Positions 31,765 to 41,602 are shown, counted from the stretch's first letter. The stretch: DNA of 64,000 bases from Plantibacter sp050587525 (GCF_050587525.1 NZ_JBOBFT010000001.1:682001-746000); one strand, 5' to 3'. The notes: generated from the letters alone by a model not told the origin. Numbers and translations: made by a program.

Positions 31765-33009
31765 GTGACGACATCCGGCGCCGGCGCTGCGCTCTCCCAT
31801 GTGGGTAAAGTGCGCTCAAACAACCAGGATTCGGCGTATTCCGGGCATCAGCTGTTCGTCGTCGCCGATGGCATGGGCGGGCATGCCGGCGGCGATGTCG
31901 CGTCCGCGATGGCGATCAATCGCATCATCGAAGCGGATGAGCCCTACCCCTCGTCGGAGGCGGCGGAGGCGACACTGCAGTCCGCGATCCTCGCCGCGAA
32001 CTCGATCCTCAACGACACGGTCTACGAGCACCGCGAACTGACCGGCATGGGCACGACGGTGTCGGCTCTGGCCGTCATCGGTACGGAGGTGGCGATCGCC
32101 CATATCGGCGACTCGCGCATCTACCTGTTCCGTGAGGGCGAGCTCAGTCAGATCACGGTCGACCACACCTTCGTGCAGCGTCTCGTCGACTCCGGCCGCA
32201 TCACGCCGGAGGAGGCGGCGGTGCATCCGCGTCGTTCCGTGCTCATGCGCGTCCTCGGCGATGTCGATGCTTCGCCGGAAGTGGACACGATGACGCTCGG
32301 CACCCAGCCGGGCGACCGGTGGATGCTGTGCTCCGACGGTCTGAGCGGTGTCGTCGACGACGAGCACATCGCAGCCACCATGGCCGAGGGCCTGACGCCG
32401 CAGCGCACGAGCGAGAAGCTCGTCCGCCAGAGCCTCGACCGCGGCGCCCCGGACAACGTGACGGTCGTCGTCGTCGACATCGTCGATCACGCCCTTCCCA
32501 CGGTGACGCCGTCGATCGTGGGATCAGCGTCGCGTCCCGTCGCGTTCGGCGTCTCGCCGCAGCCGCGGAAGTCGTCGATCCTCCCGAACCTCTGGCTCCA
32601 CCCCGGCCGCGTGACCCCGAGCGGCCCCACCCACTTCGAGCCGGCGTCGGCGGACTATCTCGATGAGCTCATCGAAGAGGACGAGCGCAGGGCCCGCCGC
32701 CGCCGGACGACGTGGCTCGTCGGCCTCGTGGTCCTCATCATCGCGATCGTCGCCGCCATCGGCCTCGGATACGCATGGACGCAGACCCGCTACTTCGTGG
32801 GCGGCGACACCGACACGGTTGTCATCTACCAGGGCATCCAGCAGGACATCGGCCCCATCAAGATGAGCAGTGTCCGCGAGGACACCGGCATCCCCCTGAA
32901 GTCCCTGTCCGATTTCGACCGCCAGGCCGTCGAACAGACGATCAGTGCGTCGTCGTTCCCGGAAGCGCTCGACATCGTGAAGCGATTGCGGGTGACCAAT
33001 GACAAGTGA
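31765..33009 (+). CDS. pstP: PP2C-family Ser/Thr phosphatase PstP
   Basis: The 414-residue protein has a PPM/PP2C domain (1-240) with metal-binding motifs VADGMGGHAGGD, GMGTTVSAL, HIGDSR and PDNVTVVVVD. A linker, one membrane helix (about 313-336) and a small extracellular part follow. It removes phosphate from proteins modified by PknA and PknB, whose genes are in the same operon. A GTG start is used. The final codons overlap the start of rodA by 11 bases. Confidence 0.94.
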   Translation: MTTSGAGAALSHVGKVRSNNQDSAYSGHQLFVVADGMGGHAGGDVASAMAINRIIEADEPYPSSEAAEATLQSAILAANSILNDTVYEHRELTGMGTTVSALAVIGTEVAIAHIGDSRIYLFREGELSQITVDHTFVQRLVDSGRITPEEAAVHPRRSVLMRVLGDVDASPEVDTMTLGTQPGDRWMLCSDGLSGVVDDEHIAATMAEGLTPQRTSEKLVRQSLDRGAPDNVTVVVVDIVDHALPTVTPSIVGSASRPVAFGVSPQPRKSSILPNLWLHPGRVTPSGPTHFEPASADYLDELIEEDERRARRRRTTWLVGLVVLIIAIVAAIGLGYAWTQTRYFVGGDTDTVVIYQGIQQDIGPIKMSSVREDTGIPLKSLSDFDRQAVEQTISASSFPEALDIVKRLRVTNDK

Positions 33010-34396
33010 CCTCGCCTCCGACACCATCCAGGCCGACACCGGCGTGATCCGCACGATGCGTCGCCTGCGCCTGCCGAAGAAGCTCCGCAACATCGAGCTC
33101 GCGCTGCTCGTGTTCGCCCTCGTGATCAACACCTCGGCCGTGGTGCTCGTGCAGCTCGGCGCGCTCGGGCACCTCGATTTCCAGCTGCTGACGTTCGGCG
33201 CCGGCCTCTCCGCACTCGTCCTCGGGCTGCACATCTGCCTCCGTTTCACGGCTGCGGACGCCGATCCGTTCCTCCTCCCGATTTCGACCGTGCTCGGCGG
33301 TCTCGGCATCGCTGAGATCTACCGGATCGACATCGCCCTCGGTGAGTCCGGCTGGGCGAGCGCCTCGGTGCGTCAGATCGTGTGGAGCGCGATCGCGATC
33401 GTGTGCGCGATCATCGTCATCCTCGCCATCCGCAACCACCGGGTGCTGTTCAAGTACACCTACCTCGCCGGCCTGTTGGCGTTCGTCCTGCTGCTCCTCC
33501 CGCTCCTGCCCGGCATCGGTCGGGAGATCAGCGGCGCACGCGTGTGGATTGGCATCGGCGATTTCCTGTCGTTCCAGCCGGGCGAGCTCGCGAAGATCGC
33601 GTTGGCCGTGTTCTTCGCCGGCTACCTCGTGCGCACCCGCGACAGTCTCGCAATGGTGGGTCGCAAGTTCCTCGGGATGCAGTTCCCGAGGTTCCGGGAC
33701 CTCGGCCCGATCCTCGTGGTCTGGGCGTTGTCGATGGCGGTCATCGTCTTCCAGCGCGACCTCGGCACCGGTCTCCTCTACTTCGGCATGTTCCTCGCGA
33801 TGCTGTACGTCGCGACGGGCCGCGCCAGCTGGGTCATCCTCGGTGTCACCCTGTTCCTCGCGGGCGCGTTCGCCGCGAGCCAGACGCTCGAGTACGTCAA
33901 CGGCCGCTTCCACAACTGGTGGGACGCCTTCAACCCGGAGATCTTCGACCGCGACGGCGGCAGCTACCAGCTCGTGCAGGGCATCTTCGGGCTCGCGCAC
34001 GGCGGCCTCATCGGCACGGGCCTCGGGCAGGGCATGCCGTACGTGACCCCCGTCTCCCAGAGCGACTACATCATCGCGAGCCTCGGTGAGGAGCTCGGCC
34101 TCGCCGGACTGTTCGCGATCTTCGCGCTGTACCTGCTGTTCGTCTCGCGCGGCTTCCGCATCGGCTTCGCCGGTCAGGACGATTTCGGCAAGCTCCTCTC
34201 GGTGGGCCTGTCCTTCCTCGTGGCGCTGCAGGTCTTCGTCGTCGTCGGCGGCGTGACGCGTGTCATCCCGCTGACCGGCCTCACGACACCGTTCCTCGCG
34301 GCGGGTGGTTCGTCGCTCGTCGCGAACTGGATCATCGTCGCGATCCTCCTGCGCGTGTCCGACACGGTCCGCAATCAGCCGAGGGTGGTGGCATAG
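32999..34396 (+). CDS. rodA: RodA/FtsW-family SEDS glycosyltransferase
   Basis: The 465-residue protein has a short cytoplasmic N-terminus and 10-12 membrane helices with SEDS landmarks: GISGARVWIGIGDFLSFQPGELAKIA and the C-terminal GLTTPFLAAGGSSLVANW. SEDS proteins polymerise lipid II into glycan strands and work with a paired class B PBP, here the next gene with no gap. By operon position this is RodA (elongation) rather than the division protein FtsW, which usually sits in the dcw cluster. Confidence 0.93.
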   Translation: MTSDLASDTIQADTGVIRTMRRLRLPKKLRNIELALLVFALVINTSAVVLVQLGALGHLDFQLLTFGAGLSALVLGLHICLRFTAADADPFLLPISTVLGGLGIAEIYRIDIALGESGWASASVRQIVWSAIAIVCAIIVILAIRNHRVLFKYTYLAGLLAFVLLLLPLLPGIGREISGARVWIGIGDFLSFQPGELAKIALAVFFAGYLVRTRDSLAMVGRKFLGMQFPRFRDLGPILVVWALSMAVIVFQRDLGTGLLYFGMFLAMLYVATGRASWVILGVTLFLAGAFAASQTLEYVNGRFHNWWDAFNPEIFDRDGGSYQLVQGIFGLAHGGLIGTGLGQGMPYVTPVSQSDYIIASLGEELGLAGLFAIFALYLLFVSRGFRIGFAGQDDFGKLLSVGLSFLVALQVFVVVGGVTRVIPLTGLTTPFLAAGGSSLVANWIIVAILLRVSDTVRNQPRVVA

Positions 34397-35872
34397 ATGA
34401 ATCGGGAAGTCGGGCGCGTGAGCGTCGTCGTGCTCGCGATGTTCCTGGCGCTCTTCGGATCGACCACGGTCATCCAGATGTTCCAGGCGGACTCGTTGCG
34501 CGCAGACGGTCGCAACACGCGCAGCCTCTACGAGAGCTACCAGACGGAGCGCGGACCCATCCTGCTCGCCGACGGAACCGCGATCGCTTCCTCCGTGCCG
34601 AGCAACGACCGCTACAACTTCCAGCGCGTCTACTCGAACGGTCCGCTCTACGCGGGCATCACGGGCTTCTTCAACCCGACGCAGGGTTCGTCCGGCATCG
34701 AGCAGGCGACGAACGACTACCTGAGCGGCACCTCGAACTCGCAGTTCCTCGACTCCATCAACCGCCTCATCTCCGGTCAGCCGCCGAAGGGCGCCGCCGT
34801 CGAGGTCACGATCGACCCGGCCATCCAGCAGGCCGCCGCCGAAGCCCTCGGCGACCAGCAGGGTTCGGTCGTCGCGATCGAGCCCAAGACGGGCAAGATC
34901 CTGGCGTCGTACTCGACGCCCGGGTACGACCCGAACACGCTCGCGAGCCACGACTCGGACGCCGTGCAGGCCGCGTACAAGGCGCTCGACGCCGACGGCA
35001 ACGAGCCGCTGCTCAACAAGAGCATCGACGGCGACCTCAACCCGCCGGCGTCCACCTTCAAGCTGATCACGGCCTCTGCGGCGCTCGGCACGGGCAAGTA
35101 CACCCCGGACAGCCAGCTCCCGAACCCGTCCTCGTACACGCTCCCTGGCACGAGCGAAGTCATCTACAACACCGAGGGCGGCTCCTGCGGCGGCGGCGCG
35201 ACCGTCAGCATTGCGACGGCCCTCGCCCTCAGCTGCAACATCCCGTTCGCGGAACTCGGCGTCGAACTCGGCAACTCGCTCATCAAGAAGACCGCCGAGC
35301 AGTTCGGCTTCAACACCGACATCAATTTCACCGGCACCGGGCTGAGCCCGCTCCAGATGACGCAGAGCCGCTACCAGGGCGGCCTCGACGAGGCGCAGAC
35401 GGCGATGAGCGCCTTCGGCCAGTACTCGGACCGCGCATCGGCGATGCAGATGGCGATGGTCTCGGCCGGGATCGCGAACGGCGGTACGGTCATGAACCCG
35501 CAGATGGTGCAGCGGATCGTGAACCCGGACCTGAGCGTGCTCAAGCAGTTCGAACCGGCCGAATTCAAGCAGGCGATCACCCCGGAGGTGGCCAAGACGA
35601 TGACCGACATGATGATCCAGAACGTCCAGAACGGCGCGGCCAGTAATGCAAGAATAGACGGGGTCGACGTGGCCGGGAAGACCGGAACGGCGCAGAACGG
35701 GACGAACGATCCGTACACGCTCTGGTTCACTGGTTTCGCCCCGGCGAACGACCCCAAAGTTGCCGTGACTGTTGTTGTTGAAGATGGTGGCGGGCTCGGC
35801 CAGGAAGGCTATGGCAACCTGGTGGCTGCTCCGATCGCGAAGAAAGTACTAGAGGCGGTGCTGAACAAATGA
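34397..35872 (+). CDS. pbpA: Class B penicillin-binding protein PbpA
   Basis: The 491-residue protein has one N-terminal membrane helix, a dimerisation/pedestal region, and a transpeptidase domain with all three motifs: S219-TF-K222, S279-C-N281 and K428-T-G430. It crosslinks peptidoglycan outside the cell and is the partner of the SEDS protein encoded just before it. The stop overlaps the pknA start by four bases (ATGA). Confidence 0.95.
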   Translation: MNREVGRVSVVVLAMFLALFGSTTVIQMFQADSLRADGRNTRSLYESYQTERGPILLADGTAIASSVPSNDRYNFQRVYSNGPLYAGITGFFNPTQGSSGIEQATNDYLSGTSNSQFLDSINRLISGQPPKGAAVEVTIDPAIQQAAAEALGDQQGSVVAIEPKTGKILASYSTPGYDPNTLASHDSDAVQAAYKALDADGNEPLLNKSIDGDLNPPASTFKLITASAALGTGKYTPDSQLPNPSSYTLPGTSEVIYNTEGGSCGGGATVSIATALALSCNIPFAELGVELGNSLIKKTAEQFGFNTDINFTGTGLSPLQMTQSRYQGGLDEAQTAMSAFGQYSDRASAMQMAMVSAGIANGGTVMNPQMVQRIVNPDLSVLKQFEPAEFKQAITPEVAKTMTDMMIQNVQNGAASNARIDGVDVAGKTGTAQNGTNDPYTLWFTGFAPANDPKVAVTVVVEDGGGLGQEGYGNLVAAPIAKKVLEAVLNK

Positions 35873-37620
35873 GACCGACAGCCGGGCTGACCTTCGGGGG
35901 TCGCTACGAACTGCAATCGCGTATCGCTATCGGCGGGATGGGCGAGGTGTGGCAAGCGACCGACCTCGTCATCGGTCGAACCATCGCCATCAAGATCCTC
36001 AAAGACGAATACATGGGCGACCCGGGCTTCCTGGAGCGCTTCCGCGCCGAGGCCCGCCACGCCGCGCTCGTCAACCACGAGGGCATCGCCAACGTGTTCG
36101 ACTACGGCGAGGAGGACGGCAGCGCCTTCCTCGTGATGGAGCTCGTCCCCGGCGAAGCCCTGTCCACCGTGCTCGAGCGCGAGCGCGTGCTCCCCACGGA
36201 CAAGGTGCTCGACATCGTCGCGCAGACCTCTTCCGCACTGCAGGCCGCCCACGCGGCGGGCCTCGTACACCGCGACATCAAGCCGGGCAATCTCCTGATC
36301 ACGCCGGACGGCCGCGTCAAGATCACCGACTTCGGCATCGCCCGCATCGCCGACCAGGTGCCGCTCACGGCCACCGGTCAGGTCATGGGCACGGTCCAGT
36401 ACCTGTCGCCCGAGCAGGCGAGCGGTCACCCCGCGTCGCCGTCCACGGACATCTACTCGCTCGGCATCGTCGCGTACGAGTGCCTCGCCGGCCGGCGCCC
36501 CTTCACGGGCGAGTCGCAGGTGGCCATCGCGATGGCGCAGATCAACGAGGCGCCGCCCGAGCTGCCCGTCACGATCGCGGAGCCGGTCCGCCGCTTCGTC
36601 ATGTCGATGATCGCGAAGAACCCGTCAGACCGTCCCGCGTCGTCCGCTCACGTGGCCCGCGCCGCGCAGGCGCTCCGTCGTGGCGACCTCAACGCGGCTG
36701 CTGCAGCCGTGCCCGCCATCCTCGGAGGTGCGGCGGCAGCGACGACCGTCCTCGACCAGACCCGCCGCATGCCGGCCCCTGGCGACGACGCGACGACGCA
36801 GTTGCTCTCGAACTCCGGGCTCGAGGAGCCGCCGACGGACACCGCCGAGGTGCCCGTCGAGAAGAAGAAGCGCAGCAAGTGGACGTGGCCGCTCATCGCC
36901 CTCGTCGCGTTGCTCGTCGTCGTCCTCGTCGGCTCGCTCATCGCCGTGTTCTCGCAGAACAAGGGCGGCGACGCTGGCGCCTCAACCCCGCCGGCGACCG
37001 TCTCGAAGACGCCCACACCGAAGCCGAGCCAGACGCCGACGACGGTCCCGGTCCCGCAGGTCGTCCTGTCGGAGATCCAGGGCCGACCGTTCGACGAGGT
37101 CGCCGCGATGTTCGGTGCTGCTCCGTACAATTTTGCCGTGAGCAAGGTCGTCGGCAAGGCCGCCGCAACCGAGGACGAAGTCGACCTCGTCTACGACGTG
37201 AACCCGACGGGCAACGTCAAGGCCGGTTCGGCGATCGCGCTCACCGTGTACGGTCCGGTCGCCGCGGTCGTCCCTCCCACGGCTCCGACCGAAGCCCCCA
37301 AGATCAGCCAGGACCAGCTCGACGATGGCGGCAAGATCGAACTTCCCGCCGCAGGTGGGACCAAGGACGTCATCGTCAACTGGCTGCCGACCCCGAACGC
37401 ATGCCCGACGGGCGATGTGCAGGGCTACACGGTCACCGTGCAGGGCGGATCGTTCACGAACAACCCTTCGGGCGACTTCGGCGCGAACGCTTCCAGCGGA
37501 ACGGTCACGGTCTCGGCAGTGGGCACGCTCAACATCTACTACTCGGTGAAGTGCACGACCGGTTCATCCGAAGCGTCGCCGGTCGGTACGTGGCAGGTCA
37601 TCAAGGCCCCCACCCCCTGA
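35869..37620 (+). CDS. pknA: Ser/Thr protein kinase PknA
   Basis: The 583-residue protein has a Hanks-type kinase domain (about 10-275): glycine loop IGGMGEVW, AIKIL lysine, HRDIKPGN catalytic loop and DFGIA. A basic juxtamembrane stretch (KKKRSKW) leads to a membrane helix (about 338-362) and an extracellular part of about 220 residues. That outer part is longer than in mycobacterial PknA and holds one weak PASTA-like repeat (VPQVVLSEIQGRPFDEV) and a C-terminal beta-domain. It regulates cell shape and division by phosphorylating wall-synthesis proteins. Confidence 0.93.
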   Translation: MRPTAGLTFGGRYELQSRIAIGGMGEVWQATDLVIGRTIAIKILKDEYMGDPGFLERFRAEARHAALVNHEGIANVFDYGEEDGSAFLVMELVPGEALSTVLERERVLPTDKVLDIVAQTSSALQAAHAAGLVHRDIKPGNLLITPDGRVKITDFGIARIADQVPLTATGQVMGTVQYLSPEQASGHPASPSTDIYSLGIVAYECLAGRRPFTGESQVAIAMAQINEAPPELPVTIAEPVRRFVMSMIAKNPSDRPASSAHVARAAQALRRGDLNAAAAAVPAILGGAAAATTVLDQTRRMPAPGDDATTQLLSNSGLEEPPTDTAEVPVEKKKRSKWTWPLIALVALLVVVLVGSLIAVFSQNKGGDAGASTPPATVSKTPTPKPSQTPTTVPVPQVVLSEIQGRPFDEVAAMFGAAPYNFAVSKVVGKAAATEDEVDLVYDVNPTGNVKAGSAIALTVYGPVAAVVPPTAPTEAPKISQDQLDDGGKIELPAAGGTKDVIVNWLPTPNACPTGDVQGYTVTVQGGSFTNNPSGDFGANASSGTVTVSAVGTLNIYYSVKCTTGSSEASPVGTWQVIKAPTP

Positions 37621-37689
37621 CATCAGGGTTTCAGCGGCATCCGAGTAAACTGTTAGTGTTTGTGCTCCGAGGGGAAACAGGGGTGGTAC

Positions 37690-39378
37690 GTGGCTGACGA
37701 TCAACGCCTGCTTGCAGGCCGATACGTCGTCGGCGACCTCATCGGCCGCGGTGGCATGTCCAACGTCTTCCGGGGCATCGACACGAAGCTCGGGCGTACG
37801 GTGGCCATCAAGGTCCTGAAGTCCACGCTCGCCACCGACCCCGCGTTCCGTTCGCGTTTCCGCCAGGAGGCTCAGGCGGCCTCCCGCATGGCGCACGCCA
37901 CGATCGTCCGCGTCTACGACGCCGGCGAGGAGCGGGTGAAGGATGACTCCGGACACGAGGTCATCGAACCGTTCATCGTCATGGAGTATGTCGAAGGACG
38001 GATGCTCAAGGATCTGATCGCCGAAGGGCCGATCGAATCCAAGGAAGCCGTGCGCATCGCGAGCAGCGTGCTGACGGCCCTCGAGTACTCGCACCGCGCC
38101 GGTGTCGTGCACCGCGACATCAAGCCCGGCAACATCATGATCACGAAGACCGGCGACGTGAAGGTCACCGACTTCGGCATCGCACGTGCCGTCTCCGACT
38201 CGTCCACGACGGTCGCGCAGACCACGGCCATCCTCGGCACCGCCGCGTACTTCTCACCGGAGCAGGCCAAGGGCGAGACAGTCGATGCGCGCACCGACCT
38301 GTACTCGACGGGTGTCGTGCTCTTCGAGATGCTCACGGGCAAGGCCCCGTTCCGCGGCGACACCGCCGTGGCCGTCGCGTACCAGCACGTCAGTGAACGC
38401 CCGGTCAAGCCGAGCAGCATCAACCCCAAGGTCTCTCCCGCGCTCGACCAGGTGGTCATGCGGGCCCTCGCGAAGGACCGTTTCGAGCGGTACCAGAGCG
38501 CCGTCGAGTTCCGTGAGGACCTCGAGGAAGCCGGTGCCGGCCACGTGCCGATCCGTCGCGAAGACCCCGACTCCCTCTTCGGCCCGTCGCCGACAGCGTC
38601 CTCCAGCACCGAGCAGGCGATCCGTCAGCTCACCTCCGACGAGACGGTCACGCGCACACAGCGCCGCCCACCTGTCGTCTGGATCTGGGCTGCCATCGCG
38701 GGCATCGCCGTCATCCTCTTCTCCCTCGTGTTCTGGGTCACGCAGCTGCCTCCCGCCACGAGCGTGAAGACCGATGCGCGCGCGGTCCCCGATCTCGTGG
38801 ACGCCACGTGGGAGGAAGCGAACACCACGATCGAGAAGCTCGACCTCGTACCGACGAAGTTCGACGTCCCGAGCGGCGATTACGCGGCCGGCCATGTCGT
38901 CCGTACGGACCCGCCCGGTGGAACGACCGTCTCGCCGAACACGCAGATCAAGGTCTACGTGTCCTCTGGCAAGGAGAAGGTTGCCGTCCCCGATGTCGTG
39001 AACCAGAGCTCTGAGGCCGCCTGGGAGGCGATCACGGGCGCAGGACTGGCTCAGGGATCCGTCACCAAGGAGAACTCTCCGACGATCCCCGCGGGCGTCG
39101 TGCTGCGTACCGATCCTCCGGCAACGACTGAGGTCGACACGGGTTCGACGGTCAACATCATCGTCTCGAGCGGCAACGTCACCCTCACGGATGTGAGCGG
39201 GCAGCCGCTCGCCGATGCGACGAACTTCCTGCAGGACGCCACTCGTCAGTTCGTGGTGCAACCGCAGGCCGATCCGACGTGCAAGAGCGTCGCGGGCGAT
39301 CCTGTGACCAAGCAGTCGCCTGGCCCCGGCGACGTCCCGCAGAAGTCGACGATCACCCTCACCTACTGCACGGGCTGA
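37690..39378 (+). CDS. pknB: PASTA-domain Ser/Thr protein kinase PknB
   Basis: The 562-residue protein has a kinase domain (glycine loop IGRGGMSNV, K41, HRDIKPGN, DFGIA), a membrane helix at about 331-354, and three PASTA repeats outside the cell (VPDLVDATWEEA, VPDVVNQSSEAA and a final LTDVSGQPLADA unit). PASTA repeats sense muropeptides or lipid II. The GTG at 37690 is preferred, with AGGGGTGG upstream; a GTG at 37660 would add ten unlikely residues. The gap of 69 bases after pknA contains a possible separate start region (GTAAACTG). Confidence 0.93.
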   Translation: MADDQRLLAGRYVVGDLIGRGGMSNVFRGIDTKLGRTVAIKVLKSTLATDPAFRSRFRQEAQAASRMAHATIVRVYDAGEERVKDDSGHEVIEPFIVMEYVEGRMLKDLIAEGPIESKEAVRIASSVLTALEYSHRAGVVHRDIKPGNIMITKTGDVKVTDFGIARAVSDSSTTVAQTTAILGTAAYFSPEQAKGETVDARTDLYSTGVVLFEMLTGKAPFRGDTAVAVAYQHVSERPVKPSSINPKVSPALDQVVMRALAKDRFERYQSAVEFREDLEEAGAGHVPIRREDPDSLFGPSPTASSSTEQAIRQLTSDETVTRTQRRPPVVWIWAAIAGIAVILFSLVFWVTQLPPATSVKTDARAVPDLVDATWEEANTTIEKLDLVPTKFDVPSGDYAAGHVVRTDPPGGTTVSPNTQIKVYVSSGKEKVAVPDVVNQSSEAAWEAITGAGLAQGSVTKENSPTIPAGVVLRTDPPATTEVDTGSTVNIIVSSGNVTLTDVSGQPLADATNFLQDATRQFVVQPQADPTCKSVAGDPVTKQSPGPGDVPQKSTITLTYCTG

Positions 39379-39442
39379 CGCCCGCCGCACCCGGCGCCGG
39401 TCCCTGGTCCCTGAGCCGCACCCCGCCCCTTGAGCCGCACCC

Positions 39443-39464
39443 GGTCCCTGAGCCTGTCGAAGGG
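39443..39464 (+). repeat. REP-like unit 1
   Basis: GGTCCCTGAGCCTGTCGAAGGG-type 22-base unit in the pknB/pabA gap. The same core CCTGAGCCTGTCGAAGG recurs at nine other places in the window. Confidence 0.8.
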
Positions 39465-39619
39465 CTTTGGCGCGCATAACTCCTTCAATTCGGACCGCAG
39501 CGGTGACCCCGCCCCCGGAATTCCGGGGATGTTGGTCGGCGCCGGTCGAAATCGAAGGAGTTGTGCTCGATGGACTCCAGACTTCGACGCACTCAGCGAT
39601 CGGAGACGAAGCCGCAACC

Positions 39620-39641
39620 GGTCCCTGAGCCTGTCGAAGGG
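39620..39641 (+). repeat. REP-like unit 2
   Basis: Exact copy of the unit at 39443, 156 bases away, in the same convergent gap. The rest of this gap has no gene. Confidence 0.8.
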
Positions 39642-39671
39642 CGCGACCGCGAGCAGCCCCGACCGTTTCCG

Positions 39672-40307
39672 CTACAGGCTGACGAGCGGGCTGAGCCCCA
39701 CGGCCGTCTCGCGTGCCTCGGGCAAGCCGGCGACCGCCAGCCAGTTCCCGAGCATCCGGTAGCCGCCCTGCGTGAGCACGGACTCCGGGTGGAACTGCAC
39801 GCCGTAGATCGGTGCGTCCACGTGGCGCAGCCCCATGATGACGCCACCGCTCGTGCGGCTCGTCACGACGAGCTGGTCGGGGACCGTGCCGTCGACGACC
39901 GCGAGCGAGTGGTACCGCGTTGCCGTGAAAGGCTGCGGGACGCCGTCGTAGAAGTCGCTGCCATCGTGATCGATGAGTGAGGTCTTGCCGTGCATGAGCT
40001 CTTCGGCGTTCGTGACCGTGGCTCCGAAGGCCTCCGCGATGGCCTGGTGCCCGAGGCACACGCCGAACAACGGCACACCGGCCGCATGGGCGGCGTGCAC
40101 GGCCGCGATCGACACACCGGCGTCTGCGGGTTTGCCCGGGCCCGGCGAGACGAGGACGCCGTCGTAGTCCGCGAGGCGGTCGGGCAGTTCCTCTGCCGCG
40201 AACGCGTCGTTCCGCAGCACGTCCGTCTCCGCGCCCAGCTGCAGCAGGTAGCCGTTCAGCGTGTACACGAAGCTGTCGTAATTGTCGATGACGAGGATCT
40301 TCGTCAT
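39672..40307 (-). CDS. pabA: PabA/TrpG-type glutamine amidotransferase
   Basis: The 211-residue class I glutaminase has the triad C84 (GVCLGHQ), H173 and E175 (QFHPES), and the oxyanion motif PGPGKP. It releases ammonia for an aminobenzoate or anthranilate synthase large subunit, encoded elsewhere. This position next to the pknAB operon is the usual one in actinobacteria, where the gene is often called trpG or pabA; the exact partner cannot be decided here. The start overlaps the stop of the small membrane protein. Confidence 0.9.
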   Translation of the reverse strand: MTKILVIDNYDSFVYTLNGYLLQLGAETDVLRNDAFAAEELPDRLADYDGVLVSPGPGKPADAGVSIAAVHAAHAAGVPLFGVCLGHQAIAEAFGATVTNAEELMHGKTSLIDHDGSDFYDGVPQPFTATRYHSLAVVDGTVPDQLVVTSRTSGGVIMGLRHVDAPIYGVQFHPESVLTQGGYRMLGNWLAVAGLPEARETAVGLSPLVSL

Positions 40308-40462
40308 TCCTGGACCGTCACGTTCTGGTCCACGATGAAGGAGTCGATCCACGGGAAGACCCAGGTGAAGAGCGCGGCGATGACCGCGAACAGCAGGATG
40401 AGCATCAAGATGATCCGCAGCCACACGGGGCCGGGGAGGATGCGCCACAGGGCGGCGTACAC
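40304..40462 (-). CDS. Small conserved-type membrane protein (52 residues)
   Basis: This protein begins at a GTG with GGAGG six bases upstream. It has a central hydrophobic helix (VWLRIILMLILLFAVIAALFTWVF) and ends in an acidic, polar tail (DSFIVDQNVTVQE). It lies between the sortase and pabA genes with a two-base gap and a four-base overlap, so it belongs to the same message. Function unknown. Confidence 0.75.
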   Translation of the reverse strand: MYAALWRILPGPVWLRIILMLILLFAVIAALFTWVFPWIDSFIVDQNVTVQE

Positions 40463-40464
40463 GG

Positions 40465-41277
40465 TCAGCCTCCAGCTGCCGCGACGGACGCGGCGATCTC
40501 GGCGGGCGGACCCGCGGCGGTGGGACGCCACGAGTCGTAGACCGCGTAGGCGATGCTGCGTTCCGCTGTCGAGTACAACGGGTTGCAGGTGGTGAGTGTG
40601 AGGATCCTCTGCGTGGGCGGATTGGTGTCGGTCTGCGGCACGGGGTTCAGCACGTCGACGCCCGTGGGCTGCACGTAGACGATGTTGCGGAACTCGTAGG
40701 TGTACCAGCCGTCGGCCGTCTGCACGTAGACCTTGTCGCCCAGCTGGAGGTCGCCGATGAGGTGCATCGCCCCGCCGTACGCGCTGCGGTGGCCGGCGAC
40801 GACGAAGTTGCCCAGCTCCCCGGGCATCTGGGTGCTCGCGTAGTGTCCGACGCCGAGGTTGAAGCTGTTGAGCACGCTCGCCGTGTCGACGCCCTCGGCC
40901 ACCACGCGACGGTAATCGGCACCGTACCGCGGGATGTAGAGCACTGCGAACGGGTCGCCGGACGCGGGCCGAGCCGTGACCGGAGGCGGACCGAAGTCCT
41001 CGGTGCCGTCGGGGTTGGTCGTCGGCGTGGGTGTGGGAGCGTCCGTCGCCTTCTTGATCCACTCCTGCGCCTGCTGGTTCGCCGCGTTCGCCTGGCTACC
41101 GGCCATGACCATGTCGTTCCACCAGAGCTGCCAGGCGAGGAACAAGAGGACCGCGAGCCCGGCGGTGATGAGCAACTCACCGGCGACGCCGAAGAACGTG
41201 ACACGTCCACGCCGTTTGCGGCTCGCGTGCCTGTCGGCCGCGCGAGACGCACTGCGCGTGGGGAAGTCATCGGTCAC
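40465..41277 (-). CDS. Class E sortase
   Basis: The 270-residue protein has a basic cytoplasmic start, one membrane helix (about 31-52), a Pro/Thr linker and a sortase domain with H163 (AGHRSAYGG), C231 (LTTCNP) and R240 (ERSIAY). Class E sortases of actinobacteria attach LAxTG-type proteins to the wall. A possible substrate in this window is the Ig-repeat surface protein ending LTSTG plus membrane helix. The location next to pknAB and crgA is typical. Confidence 0.92.
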   Translation of the reverse strand: MTDDFPTRSASRAADRHASRKRRGRVTFFGVAGELLITAGLAVLLFLAWQLWWNDMVMAGSQANAANQQAQEWIKKATDAPTPTPTTNPDGTEDFGPPPVTARPASGDPFAVLYIPRYGADYRRVVAEGVDTASVLNSFNLGVGHYASTQMPGELGNFVVAGHRSAYGGAMHLIGDLQLGDKVYVQTADGWYTYEFRNIVYVQPTGVDVLNPVPQTDTNPPTQRILTLTTCNPLYSTAERSIAYAVYDSWRPTAAGPPAEIAASVAAAGG

Positions 41278-41356
41278 GAGCAGATTCTACCGAGAAGTCC
41301 AGTGGAGAAGCTGATCCTTTGGGCGTCTGTGGAGGTGAACCGCTAGAATGGGCCGC

Positions 41357-41602
41357 ATGGCACGGACGAAGTCAAGCAAACAGCCCAGCCGCGAGCCCGA
41401 ACAGGCGAGCGGGGAGCAGGCTCCCAACGCGGTCTGGTTCAAGCCCGTGATGTTCGGCTTCATGCTCATCGGGCTGGCCTGGATCGTCGTGTACTACCTG
41501 AGCGGCACGGTTCTGCCCGTGCAGTCGCTCGGCCCGTGGAACATCCTCGTCGGATTCGGCATCGCGTTCATCGGCTTCCTCATGACCACGCGGTGGCGCT
41601 GA
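41357..41602 (+). CDS. crgA: Cell division protein CrgA
   Basis: The 81-residue protein has a basic, disordered N-terminus (MARTKSSKQPSREPEQ), WFKPVMFGFMLIGLAWIVVYYL as first helix, and a second helix ending TTRWR, the CrgA pattern. CrgA binds FtsZ, FtsI and others and tunes septum formation in actinobacteria. The ATG at 41357 fits the family start; an ATG at 41348 is also possible. Confidence 0.92.
   Translation: MARTKSSKQPSREPEQASGEQAPNAVWFKPVMFGFMLIGLAWIVVYYLSGTVLPVQSLGPWNILVGFGIAFIGFLMTTRWR

Noticed and set aside
32942..34951. 669-codon minus-strand frame opposite rodA
   Set aside because: Arg/Asp/Glu-rich text with no domain; a mirror of the rodA and pbpA codon pattern.
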